Position numbers and translations under genes: made by a program. 7,927 nt of DNA from an uncultured Clostridia bacterium (lineage in GTDB: Bacteria > Bacillota > Clostridia > Christensenellales > Borkfalkiaceae). The stretch's first letter is position 1. Each line of letters begins with the position of its first letter. Below are positions 1 through 6,297 of the stretch, one piece after another. Below the pieces are notes generated by a model. The model searched no databases and was not told the origin of the DNA. It saw nothing but the letters and a program-made list of their open reading frames with translations. The stretch is taken from contig CAMORY010000014.1 of the NCBI GenBank assembly GCA_946624395.1, positions 1 to 7,927 of the forward strand. Direction: 5' to 3'.

Positions 1-909
1 AAGCATGAAAAAAAGAACACACTGTTGTCTTCTCTCCCTGTGGGGGCCCCCCCCCCCGCCGTTATCGTCGGTATAAATCAGAACGCCCTTCAGGAAATCA
101 ATCTCGATTACACCGAAAAAAACGGCGTGAAAACGGTTCGTCGGCTTACGGGCGGCGGCGCGGTTTACCACGATTTGAATAACGTCTGCTATACCGTAAT
201 TACCGAGAATAAGGACGGGGAATATAACTACGGCGAATTTACCGAACCCGTTATCGAATACCTTAATTCCTTGGGTGTAAAAGCCGAATTTTCGGGCAGG
301 AACGACATAACGGTGGACGGCAAAAAGATTTCGGGCACGGCGCATACCGTTTGGCAAAACAGGATAATGCATCACGGCACGCTGTTATTCAACACGGATA
401 TGGGCGCGCTTACGGGTGCGCTTAAGCCCAACAGGCTTAAAACCGAAAGCAAGGGTATAAAATCGGTGCGCGCAAGGGTTGCCAACATTTCGGAATATTT
501 GCCGAATATGACTGTTTCCGAATTTATGCAGGGGCTTGCAGAACACTTTAAAAAGTCCTGCGAAGAGTATTTTTTGAGCGAGAGCGATATTTCGGAAATA
601 AATAAACTCGTACGCGATAAGTATTCGCGGTACGAGTGGAATATCGGGCGGTCGCCCAAGGGCAAAAACCTTTTCGAACATAAGTTTCCGTTCGGTATTT
701 TGTCCTTTTCTTTCGATACCGTTGACGGAAAGGTGCAAAACGCTGATATTTTCGGCGACTTTTTCTCTTCTAAAGACGTAAACGAGTTCGCCGCGTCGTT
801 AAACGGCGTAAGGTTTACCGAAAAGGACGTTTTGGCGGCGTTTTCTAATATCGGCGACTATATATCGGGTGCTAAAGCGGAAGAAATAGTCGCGGCGCTG
901 TTTTCTTAA
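1..909 (+). CDS. lplA: Lipoate-protein ligase A, 5'-partial and probably frame-damaged at the left edge
   Basis: This enzyme uses ATP to activate free lipoate to lipoyl-AMP and transfers it to the lysine of lipoyl domains (GcvH, E2 subunits) in the cytoplasm. Numbering from the codon at base 25: the NQN motif is at residues 18-20, the lipoate-binding stretch RRLTGGGAVYHD at 39-50, and GRND at 91-94. GKKISG at 99-104 has K101 aligning with the catalytic lysine of E. coli LplA, and HHGTLL follows. The C-terminal ~90 residues, from about WNIGRSPKG, match the LplA accessory domain, so this is the two-domain form. The frame is open to base 1, so no true start is seen. The TTG at 25 is not credible, because homologues have about 30-40 more residues before NQN. 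Bases 1-60, including G5C11, read like damaged sequence: the expected Leu-Trp is in another frame (38-43). It converges on the ger operon. The family call is very secure; the N-terminus is not. Confidence 0.93.
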   Translation, partial: KHEKKNTLLSSLPVGAPPPAVIVGINQNALQEINLDYTEKNGVKTVRRLTGGGAVYHDLNNVCYTVITENKDGEYNYGEFTEPVIEYLNSLGVKAEFSGRNDITVDGKKISGTAHTVWQNRIMHHGTLLFNTDMGALTGALKPNRLKTESKGIKSVRARVANISEYLPNMTVSEFMQGLAEHFKKSCEEYFLSESDISEINKLVRDKYSRYEWNIGRSPKGKNLFEHKFPFGILSFSFDTVDGKVQNADIFGDFFSSKDVNEFAASLNGVRFTEKDVLAAFSNIGDYISGAKAEEIVAALFS

Positions 910-922
910 ATTTTCTTAAGCG

Positions 923-2182
923 CTATTTTTGCCCCGAAAAATTAACGCTTACCGAATAAGACAGGTTTTCTATAAAATTATCCTTATAAACGTAGTAATA
1001 GGAGTGGTGCTTTCTGTACAACTCCTTTTTTACGTCCAAAAAGTCGCACCCCGTCTCTTTTTCCGTGCGGATTAAATCGGTTATGCGTTCGGTAAAGTCG
1101 GCTTCCGCGCGCTCTTTTACGTTGACGGGCAGGGGCAGATTTTTATTGTATTCAAGGTCTGAAGCCTGCCCGTTCATATCGCTTATTTTCACGTATGCGT
1201 CAAGCGATACGTTTAAGCGTATACCGTTTTCGGAAACCGTTAAACTCCGACTTGCCGTACAGGAAAACACGGTCAATAGGTAATTAAGCGTTTCGCCGCC
1301 CGTATTGACGTCTTTCACTTCGAAGGTAGAAGTGGCAAAATCACGTGTTAGCGCGTTGAAAGCAAGCGTTAAATTTGCGTCGAGTTCGCCCACTTTTTTG
1401 CCGTGCAGAAACAGCGCGGTAGTGTCCGCGTTGAAAATTGCGTCGCCTTTAGCGCCGCCGCTTTCTCCGCCAGAACCGCTGCCGCCGCTGCTACCGCCGC
1501 CCGAAATTTCGGCGCTACCCGAACCGCCCGAACTTTCCGAACCGTTTGCGTCGTCTGCCGAAGCCTTTTCGTTTTCGGATTTTTGCGAAACGACTTTTAT
1601 AAGCGGCATATAGGCTGAACCCGCTTCGGAATAGTAGCCCGTGCAGAAACTTTTAACGTCGCACACGGCGACGTCGCGGTTTAAGCCCGCGTTTTTAAGC
1701 AGTATTTTCTGTAGCGCGAAAGACGAAATGTTGTCGAGCGGGGTGGATAGTTTAAGAAGTTCCGCGCCGTCCGTTTCCGCCATAACGATAAGCGCGGAAT
1801 CCTGTATACGCAGGGTTTTGGAAAAGTAATCTAGCACTTTTATAATATTGTAATCGGAAAAGCCCTTGCCGACTATAATAAGATTGCAAAAGCACAGTTG
1901 CGGAAACCAGCCCGAAGTGTCGCCGATATTCTTTATCGCCGCGCCGACGGTAGAACCCTTGCCCGCAATCTGCGCGCGCAGATTTTCCGTGTTGGTGTCG
2001 GTCGCCTCCGGCACGGCGATTTGGGCGGTTATTTTATATTCGCCGTTTTCTTCAAGGTCGATGGCTACCGCTGTGATTATGGCGGTTTTTTCTATGTCTA
2101 TAAGCCCGAAGTCGTTGGAAAAGAACAGTAAAAACACGGCGGCAAGCAAAAGCATGGAAAGTTTAACCCCTTTGAATTTCAA
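923..2182 (-). CDS. gerAC: Ger(x)C family spore germination protein, C subunit of a GerA-type receptor, without lipobox
   Basis: This is the C subunit of a nutrient-germinant receptor in the inner spore membrane (419 residues). A hydrophobic N-terminal segment (8-21) is followed by the family's IEKTAIITAVAID stretch (30-42), equivalent to the region after the CWD lipobox in Bacillus GerAC. The usual cysteine is replaced by FSND (21-24), and the first cysteines are C97 and C99, so lipidation is not expected. Residues ~201-246 are a Ser/Gly-rich linker between the N-terminal domain and the C-terminal GerAC domain, which ends with KELYRKHH and an alternating beta strand. The start is TTG at 2182, chosen because AAGGAG (2190-2195) lies seven bases upstream and the hydrophobic segment follows directly. 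The gene overlaps the end of the GerB gene by 20 bases, consistent with translational coupling. Family assignment is confident. Which paralogue (GerA, GerB or GerK) it represents cannot be decided here. Confidence 0.9.
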   Translation of the reverse strand: MKFKGVKLSMLLLAAVFLLFFSNDFGLIDIEKTAIITAVAIDLEENGEYKITAQIAVPEATDTNTENLRAQIAGKGSTVGAAIKNIGDTSGWFPQLCFCNLIIVGKGFSDYNIIKVLDYFSKTLRIQDSALIVMAETDGAELLKLSTPLDNISSFALQKILLKNAGLNRDVAVCDVKSFCTGYYSEAGSAYMPLIKVVSQKSENEKASADDANGSESSGGSGSAEISGGGSSGGSGSGGESGGAKGDAIFNADTTALFLHGKKVGELDANLTLAFNALTRDFATSTFEVKDVNTGGETLNYLLTVFSCTASRSLTVSENGIRLNVSLDAYVKISDMNGQASDLEYNKNLPLPVNVKERAEADFTERITDLIRTEKETGCDFLDVKKELYRKHHSYYYVYKDNFIENLSYSVSVNFSGQK

Positions 2183-3260
2183 GTTTGTTCTCCTTATTCA
2201 AGCGAATTTTCATTACAACGGCAAGCACCGCGGGGAATATTGTACCGAACAATATGAAAAACCCGCTTGCAATCTGCGTGATAAAAGTTTCGATAGTTGC
2301 AAAATACTCTTCGAAAAACAACAGTAAAATTGCGGACGGCAACGAGATTATAATCGCCGCCAAGTTTCTTTTTACGGGCAACAGCCGTAAAAACAAGTCG
2401 GTCGCAAAATAAAACGGTAGCGCAAGCGAGAATACGGCCGTAAACAAAAGCGCGAATATGGGAATATAGTCGAACCGTTCGGTGTTGTTTATAACCGTCG
2501 TGTATTTGGAAATTTCCGTAAGCGCGAAACGCTGGCGGAAAGCGATGGAAGTAAAAGTTCCGTAAAACAGCATACAGAAAAATATAACTATTACCGCGGA
2601 TACCGCGACGGACGCGAATATTTTAAGCCCGTCTTTTTTGCCTTTAACGTGATTGCCCGTAAAAAACAGAAAATACGCACAGTCGTTAAACCAAGGCTGG
2701 GAAACGTAAGAGCCTTGCAGAATATTTTTCGCGCCGCGCGCGCCGACGGGCAACAGTGCTTCAAAATCGGTGTTAGGCAGCGCCAAGGCGAACATAAACG
2801 CGTAGCCGATAAGGGCTACTATAAGCACGCCGTCGGCAATTCTGCCTATCACGCGCATGTGATGGATACACACGAAAATAACGAGCGCGAACACGGGCAT
2901 AAAGGTAAATATGTTCGGCGAAGTGATATAAAGCGTCATTTCCACGTAGTCTTTTACTTCGTTTAACGGCATTACCGTTTTTAACAGGAAAAACACCGCA
3001 TATATTGCCGCGACGGTTTTTGCGAACGCTTTGCCGAACAGCCGTTCTATTAGCGTAAAAAAGTCGCAGTCGGCGTCTTTTAAACAAAGATACACTATAA
3101 AAATCGCCGTAAAGTCAAAAAGGCAGTTTATTAACACCGAAATCCATAAATCTTCGCCCGCAGTTTCGCAGACTAAACTCGGCATCATAAAGAACTTTAT
3201 TACGGGCAAAATCGCGATATAAAAAAAGCAGATTTGTCTTGTCTTTAAGGCTTTAATCAT
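2163..3260 (-). CDS. gerAB: GerAB/GerKB family spore germination permease (receptor B subunit)
   Basis: This is an integral inner-spore-membrane protein of the APC transporter superfamily and the B subunit of a GerA-type receptor, the subunit generally linked to germinant binding. It has 365 residues, the usual length. About ten hydrophobic segments can be picked out, including roughly 10-28, 40-60, 80-97, 118-134, 143-162, 186-201, 213-233, 264-288, 299-316 and 328-349. The stretch ERFDYIPIFALLF (261-273) matches the conserved ER(x)D segment of the family, and NEVKDYVE (100-107) sits where the family has a short conserved charged motif. It starts with ATG at 3260, eight bases inside the end of the GerA gene, and its own end overlaps the GerC gene, so all three are probably translated as one coupled message. 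No damage is seen. The germinant cannot be predicted from sequence. Confidence 0.93.
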   Translation of the reverse strand: MIKALKTRQICFFYIAILPVIKFFMMPSLVCETAGEDLWISVLINCLFDFTAIFIVYLCLKDADCDFFTLIERLFGKAFAKTVAAIYAVFFLLKTVMPLNEVKDYVEMTLYITSPNIFTFMPVFALVIFVCIHHMRVIGRIADGVLIVALIGYAFMFALALPNTDFEALLPVGARGAKNILQGSYVSQPWFNDCAYFLFFTGNHVKGKKDGLKIFASVAVSAVIVIFFCMLFYGTFTSIAFRQRFALTEISKYTTVINNTERFDYIPIFALLFTAVFSLALPFYFATDLFLRLLPVKRNLAAIIISLPSAILLLFFEEYFATIETFITQIASGFFILFGTIFPAVLAVVMKIRLNKENKLEIQRG

Positions 3261-4686
3261 TTCTCATCCGCCGTTTGTTTGCATTTTTTAACGAAAGCGG
3301 GCGCAGCCGCTGTTCTATCATAAAGCCCTTGTATATTCCGTCCTTTAAGTCCTGTATGATAAGCGGCGAAAAAGGCGCGAGCAGCGGCGTGCGGTAGTTT
3401 TCAAAGGACACGAGATAGGTTAAAAGCACGCCGGAGGCGACTATTATTCCGAACGCGCCGAAAGAACCGCCGATAACCAGAAATAACAGCCGCAGTATGG
3501 AAAAGGTCTGTTCGAGTTCGGGCACGGTGTAAAGGCATATTCCCGAAAGCGCTATTATCATAAGCGCGGGCGCGGAAATAATGCCCGCGTTCACAGCCGT
3601 TTCGCCGAGTACAAGTCCGCCGACTATCGACACCACCATACCCACGTATTTGGGCATACGCACGCTGGCTTCGTTAAGGATTTCGAACACTAAAAGGGTG
3701 AAAAACATCTCGAAACTCGGCGATAACGGTATGCCCTTTATACTGTTGACTATTGTCAGCAGAAACGAAAGGGGTATAAACTGCAAATGGAAAAGTTGCG
3801 CCGACACGTAAAGCGCGGGAAGATAAATGGAAATTATTACCGCAAGCAGCCTTAAAATCCGCGCGAAAGTAGCGCTGTACGACGAGTTGTAATAGTCCCC
3901 CGGGCTTTGGAAGTCTTCGATTAAAAGATAGGGAACGGTCAGCGCGATGGGCGAGCCGTCAACTAAAACGGCAACCCTGCCTTCTAAAATTTTGGCGGCT
4001 AAAACGTCTGGCTTTTCGGTGTTTCCGATTTGCTTAAACAGCGACGCCTTATGTTCGCCAAGGAACTTGGAAATATAAGAAGCGTCTAGTACCGCGTCTA
4101 TTTTCGCCTTTTTTATTTTTTCCGAAAGGGCGGCGATAAGTTTTTCATCGGCAATTCCGTGCACGTAGCACAGCGCGATTTTAGTGCTTGAAAACTCCCC
4201 GACGGACAGATATTTAAATCGCAAGTCGGGGGAAACGAGTTTTCTGCGCATTAAACTTACGTTGACCGAAAGACTTTCGACAAACCCTTCTCTCGGCCCT
4301 TTTATTACCGTGGAAGTAGGGGGTTCTGCTATAGCGCGCTTATCGAATTTTTTCAGTCCGAATAAAAGCGCCGTTTTTACGCCGTCGCAAAGCAGCGCCG
4401 AAGAGCCGCCCACTATTTTTGCCGCCGCGTTTTCGACAGTTGTTGCCTTTTCGGTTTCGGGGCTTAAAAAGGCGCTAGATAACACCGTTTCGTCCGGCGT
4501 GCCCGAAAGGCTTGCCGCGGGGCGGATAATAAGTTCGCCCACGGCGGCTTTATCGGTTAAATCGGCGACGAAGATTATGCAGCCTTTTTTTTCGCCGATT
4601 TTTATTTCTTTATATTTGACGTCGTCGGAATTTAAAGTTTTTTTAAGCGCGGCGACGTTTTTAAAAAGACTTTCGGTAAAATTCAT
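3253..4686 (-). CDS. gerAA: GerA/GerKA family spore germination protein (receptor A subunit)
   Basis: This is the A subunit of the germinant receptor (477 residues), with an N-terminal soluble half and a C-terminal membrane half. Family signatures are strong: EPPT and GPREGFVESL (121-139) followed by RRKL, KILEGRVAVLVDGSP (232-246), EDFQSPGDYY (257-266), and ILNEASVRMPK (336-346) with IVGGLVLGETAVNAG (354-368). Hydrophobic segments lie at about 274-296, 302-315, 326-337, 347-383 and 396-426. A basic tail (460-475) ends the protein. The ATG at 4684-4686 is effectively fixed, because the same frame has a TAA five codons upstream (four non-start codons lie between). No strong Shine-Dalgarno precedes it. 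It is the first gene of a three-gene operon, just downstream of the terminator of the preceding gene. Expression in the forespore under SigG would be expected from the family, but no clear SigG promoter is seen. Confidence 0.95.
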   Translation of the reverse strand: MNFTESLFKNVAALKKTLNSDDVKYKEIKIGEKKGCIIFVADLTDKAAVGELIIRPAASLSGTPDETVLSSAFLSPETEKATTVENAAAKIVGGSSALLCDGVKTALLFGLKKFDKRAIAEPPTSTVIKGPREGFVESLSVNVSLMRRKLVSPDLRFKYLSVGEFSSTKIALCYVHGIADEKLIAALSEKIKKAKIDAVLDASYISKFLGEHKASLFKQIGNTEKPDVLAAKILEGRVAVLVDGSPIALTVPYLLIEDFQSPGDYYNSSYSATFARILRLLAVIISIYLPALYVSAQLFHLQFIPLSFLLTIVNSIKGIPLSPSFEMFFTLLVFEILNEASVRMPKYVGMVVSIVGGLVLGETAVNAGIISAPALMIIALSGICLYTVPELEQTFSILRLLFLVIGGSFGAFGIIVASGVLLTYLVSFENYRTPLLAPFSPLIIQDLKDGIYKGFMIEQRLRPLSLKNANKRRMRND

Positions 4687-4719
4687 ATTCGTCTTAAATT
4701 ATTGACGGGATTTTACGCG

Positions 4720-4725
4720 ATTATA
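4720..4725 (-). promoter_or_regulatory. Possible -10 element (TATAAT) for the ger operon
   Basis: On the minus strand a perfect TATAAT lies 33 bases before the GerA start codon and directly after the terminator of the upstream gene, the right place for the operon's own promoter. No TTGACA-like -35 occurs 16-18 bases upstream, where the sequence is the terminator stem. I also see no good match to the SigG elements usual for ger operons. It may be a divergent forespore promoter or a chance AT-rich match. Confidence 0.3.
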
Positions 4726-4730
4726 CTTTT

Positions 4731-4758
4731 CAAAAAGAAAAAAGGGGTTGCCCCCTTT
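4731..4758 (-). terminator. Intrinsic terminator of the membrane-protein gene
   Basis: Read on the minus strand, AAAGGGG and CCCCTTT form a perfect 7-bp stem closed by a GCAA tetraloop (GNRA type). A T-rich run (TTTCTTTTT) follows at once. It begins seven bases after the stop codon at 4766. The plus-strand reading has A's rather than T's after the stem, so it works in one direction only. It separates the upstream membrane-protein unit from the ger operon. Confidence 0.88.
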
Positions 4759-4765
4759 AAAAGAA

Positions 4766-5302
4766 TTATCGTTCTTTTTTCAGTTGTTTTGCCGATTGCA
4801 ATATAAGTTCGGCTATCGCCGCGATTTCCGTTTCCGAAACGCCGTCTTTCGCCGTTTTATTGAGCAAAGCGATTATGCGTTCCTTTAACGCGTTTTCGTC
4901 GGCGGAAGCGACGTCTTTTAAAAGTTTAACGATAGCCGATAGTTCCGGGGCGCTTTCTATGCAGATATTTTCGGTAATGCTTTTAACCAGCAAAAACAAT
5001 TCGCTTTCAGCGTTTTCGCCGCGTAAAAGTTTTACTACCCATACCTGTGCCAAAGTACCTAAAGAATACGCTAAAAGCGCGCCGTATAAGAGTTCTTCGG
5101 TAAAGCAAGGGTTGCCGTACGTTATTAAGTTTCCGAAAAACTCCGCCGCAAACGCAATAAACAGCGAAAGGTAGTTGACTATAAAATTCGGCAATTTTTC
5201 GCCGAATTTTTTGAGTAATATTTCCGCCGCCGCAACTATTATAGCGCTTATTACCACTTTGAATTCAAAACCGTGAATAGATATGAAATTTATAACGTTC
5301 AT
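4766..5302 (-). CDS. Unrecognised small membrane protein with three predicted helices and a soluble helical tail
   Basis: I do not recognise this 178-residue protein. It has three clear hydrophobic segments, about 13-31, 41-62 and 70-92, separated by short loops, then a charged, probably all-helical tail (about 95-178) ending in QLKKER. The architecture resembles small holin-like or scaffold proteins, but no signature supports such a name. The ATG at 5302 is preceded by AGGTG four bases upstream, and AGGTG lies just after the stop of a possible small upstream frame. An intrinsic terminator follows directly. The gene sits between a ger operon and divergently transcribed sigK, so a role in sporulation is a reasonable guess from position only. 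Codon use looks like its neighbours, and nothing suggests transfer. That it is a real gene is well supported by length, composition, ribosome-binding site and terminator; its function is unknown. Confidence 0.8.
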   Translation of the reverse strand: MNVINFISIHGFEFKVVISAIIVAAAEILLKKFGEKLPNFIVNYLSLFIAFAAEFFGNLITYGNPCFTEELLYGALLAYSLGTLAQVWVVKLLRGENAESELFLLVKSITENICIESAPELSAIVKLLKDVASADENALKERIIALLNKTAKDGVSETEIAAIAELILQSAKQLKKER

Positions 5303-5315
5303 ATTGCACCTGCCT

Positions 5316-5438
5316 TTAAGGGGAGTTTAATAAACGCATATCTTCTTCGTATTGACTTATTCTGTCGTAAAACCTGTGCCGACAGACATAATAAAAATAA
5401 TCGATTGCCGTTCCTTTTTCTCCTTGATTTTTTTCCAA
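5316..5438 (-). CDS. Candidate small ORF (40 codons) upstream of the membrane-protein gene
   Basis: On the minus strand a frame is open from an in-frame TAA at 5466-5468 to the TAA at 5316-5318. The only usual start is TTG at 5438, which has no convincing ribosome-binding site. The C-terminal part is protein-like: IDYFYYVCRHRFYDRI followed by SQYEEDMRLLNSP, rich in aromatic and charged residues and compatible with an amphipathic helix. The stop lies 13 bases before the ATG of the next gene, normal operon spacing. Against it: the lack of a good start (AAGGA motifs at 5412-5425 would instead serve an ATC at 5405) and the shortness. A 7-bp hairpin lies inside it. I do not recognise the peptide. 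It may be a real small protein with a non-standard start, a decayed gene end, or chance. Confidence 0.35.
   Translation of the reverse strand: MEKNQGEKGTAIDYFYYVCRHRFYDRISQYEEDMRLLNSP
5361..5386. repeat. Perfect inverted repeat TCTGTCG / CGACAGA
   Basis: The two 7-base arms (5361-5367 and 5380-5386) are separated by 12 bases and could form a hairpin on either strand. Neither side has a T tract, so it is not a simple terminator. It lies in the leader region of the minus-strand membrane-protein gene and inside the candidate small ORF, so it could be RNA structure, a protein-binding site, or a by-product of coding sequence. Confidence 0.4.
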
Positions 5439-5468
5439 ACGCCGAAAGTATTTTAATCCCCGATTTTA

Positions 5469-5484
5469 AAATGTAAATACATTT
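5469..5484. promoter_or_regulatory. 16-base palindrome, possible operator in the divergent intergenic region
   Basis: AAATGTAAATACATTT has two 7-base arms around a central AA and lies about midway between the divergent starts at 5302 and 5599. On the minus strand a weak -10 (TAAAAT, 5463-5468) directly follows it, so a bound dimer could affect the minus-strand promoter, the sigK promoter, or both. It has no GC-rich stem or T tract, so a terminator is unlikely. AT-rich palindromes of this size can occur by chance, and no regulator can be named. Confidence 0.4.
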
Positions 5485-5535
5485 ATGACCGAGTTTTTAC
5501 TTTATTCTGTGCGAAAAAAGTGTACGAGCAGTAGC

Positions 5536-5564
5536 GTATATTCCGTAATTTTGCCCCGTAAAGA
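5536..5564 (+). promoter_or_regulatory. Possible SigE-like promoter of sigK
   Basis: GTATATT (5536-5542) resembles the SigE -35 element. CGTAAAGA (5557-5564), after a 14-base spacer, is a partial match to the SigE -10 consensus. In Bacillus, sigK is transcribed first by SigE, so this fits expectation and lies 35 bases before the start codon. The -10 has several mismatches, so the call is tentative. Confidence 0.3.
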
Positions 5565-5598
5565 TATTAGTAAATAAATCTTGAAAGGGGCGTTTTTA

Positions 5599-6297
5599 AT
5601 GTTTGAAATTCTTAACTTTTTACTCGGTAAACTGACTTTTTTCGCGGGGAGCGTGATAGGGAACGGGTCTTTCCCGAAACCTCTTTCCGAAGCCGAAGAG
5701 ACGGAGTGCATTGAAAAGATGCGTTCGGGCGACAGGGAAGCGCGGGATAAACTTATTTCGCACAATATGCGGCTCGTTGCGCACGTTGCCAAAAAATACG
5801 CGGGCAGCGCCGACGCAGACGACTTGATTTCCGTGGGCAGTATAGGGCTTATAAAGGCGGTGGATTCTTATAAACACGATAAAGGCACGGTGCTTGCGAC
5901 CTTTGCCGCAAGGTGCATAGAAAACGAAATACTTATGCTGCTGCGTTCAAATAAAAAGTATAAAAACGACGTGTCGCTTTCTGACCCCGTGGGCGTGGAT
6001 AAAGACGGCAACGAACTTACCTTAATAGACCTTTTGGCAGAACGTGAAGACGCGGTGTTTGCCGAAGTCGACAGAAGCATAAAGCGCGACAGGCTTGTAA
6101 AGTTCCTGAAAGAAACGCTTACCGAGCGGGAGTTTACCGTGCTGTGTTTAAGGTACGGCTTAAAAGACGATAGAACCTACGCCCAGCGCGAAGTGGCTAA
6201 ATTCCTTAAGATTTCGCGTTCGTACATATCGCGCATAGAGAAGAAGGCTATAGAAAAATTGAAACGTGCCGTTAAAAAAGGGCAATTCGTTTGCTAA
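5599..6297 (+). CDS. sigK: RNA polymerase sporulation sigma factor SigK (pro-sigma-K form)
   Basis: SigK directs late mother-cell transcription (coat, cortex and maturation genes) in sporulating Firmicutes. The start ATG at 5599 is chosen because AAAGGGG (5584-5590) is correctly spaced. The TTG at 5581 would put that site inside the gene. The product has 232 residues. Residues 1-18 form a hydrophobic pro-sequence like that of Bacillus pro-sigma-K, and S18 aligns with the serine at its processing site. The SigK signature GSFPKPLS is at 23-30. Region 2 follows (about 48-117, with DDLISVGSIGLIKAVDSY and TFAARCIENEILM), then SLSDPVGVDKDGNE. Region 4 (about 170-222) has the helix-turn-helix YAQREVAKFLKISRSYISRIEKK, quoted in part as SRSYISRIEKK at 206-216. 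The gene is intact, with no skin-type insertion. SigE and SigG share regions 2 and 4, but the FPKPLS motif and pro-sequence point to SigK. Confidence 0.93.
   Translation: MFEILNFLLGKLTFFAGSVIGNGSFPKPLSEAEETECIEKMRSGDREARDKLISHNMRLVAHVAKKYAGSADADDLISVGSIGLIKAVDSYKHDKGTVLATFAARCIENEILMLLRSNKKYKNDVSLSDPVGVDKDGNELTLIDLLAEREDAVFAEVDRSIKRDRLVKFLKETLTEREFTVLCLRYGLKDDRTYAQREVAKFLKISRSYISRIEKKAIEKLKRAVKKGQFVC

Noticed and set aside
916..951. TAAGCG/CGCTTA inverted repeat as a shared terminator for lplA and the ger operon
   Set aside because: The arms are only six bases with a loop above 20, and no T tract follows in either direction; one arm is inside the GerC coding sequence.
1445..1582. GCC/CCG-rich repeat as a CRISPR or microsatellite element
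   Set aside because: It is in frame, encodes a plausible Ser/Gly linker, and has no regular repeat-spacer structure.
1305..1613. Plus-strand Pro/Ser/Ala-rich open frames opposite the GerC gene
   Set aside because: They are antisense readings of the Ser/Gly linker and neighbouring codons, with no ribosome-binding site or family features, while the minus strand encodes a clear GerC protein.
5273..5476. Plus-strand 67-codon frame across the divergent region
   Set aside because: It starts inside the antisense 5' end of the membrane-protein gene, lacks a ribosome-binding site, and has less protein-like sequence than the minus-strand frame it overlaps.
5581..5598. Upstream TTG start for sigK
   Set aside because: It would put the AAAGGGG ribosome-binding site inside the coding region; the ATG at 5599 gives normal spacing and the expected pro-sequence length.
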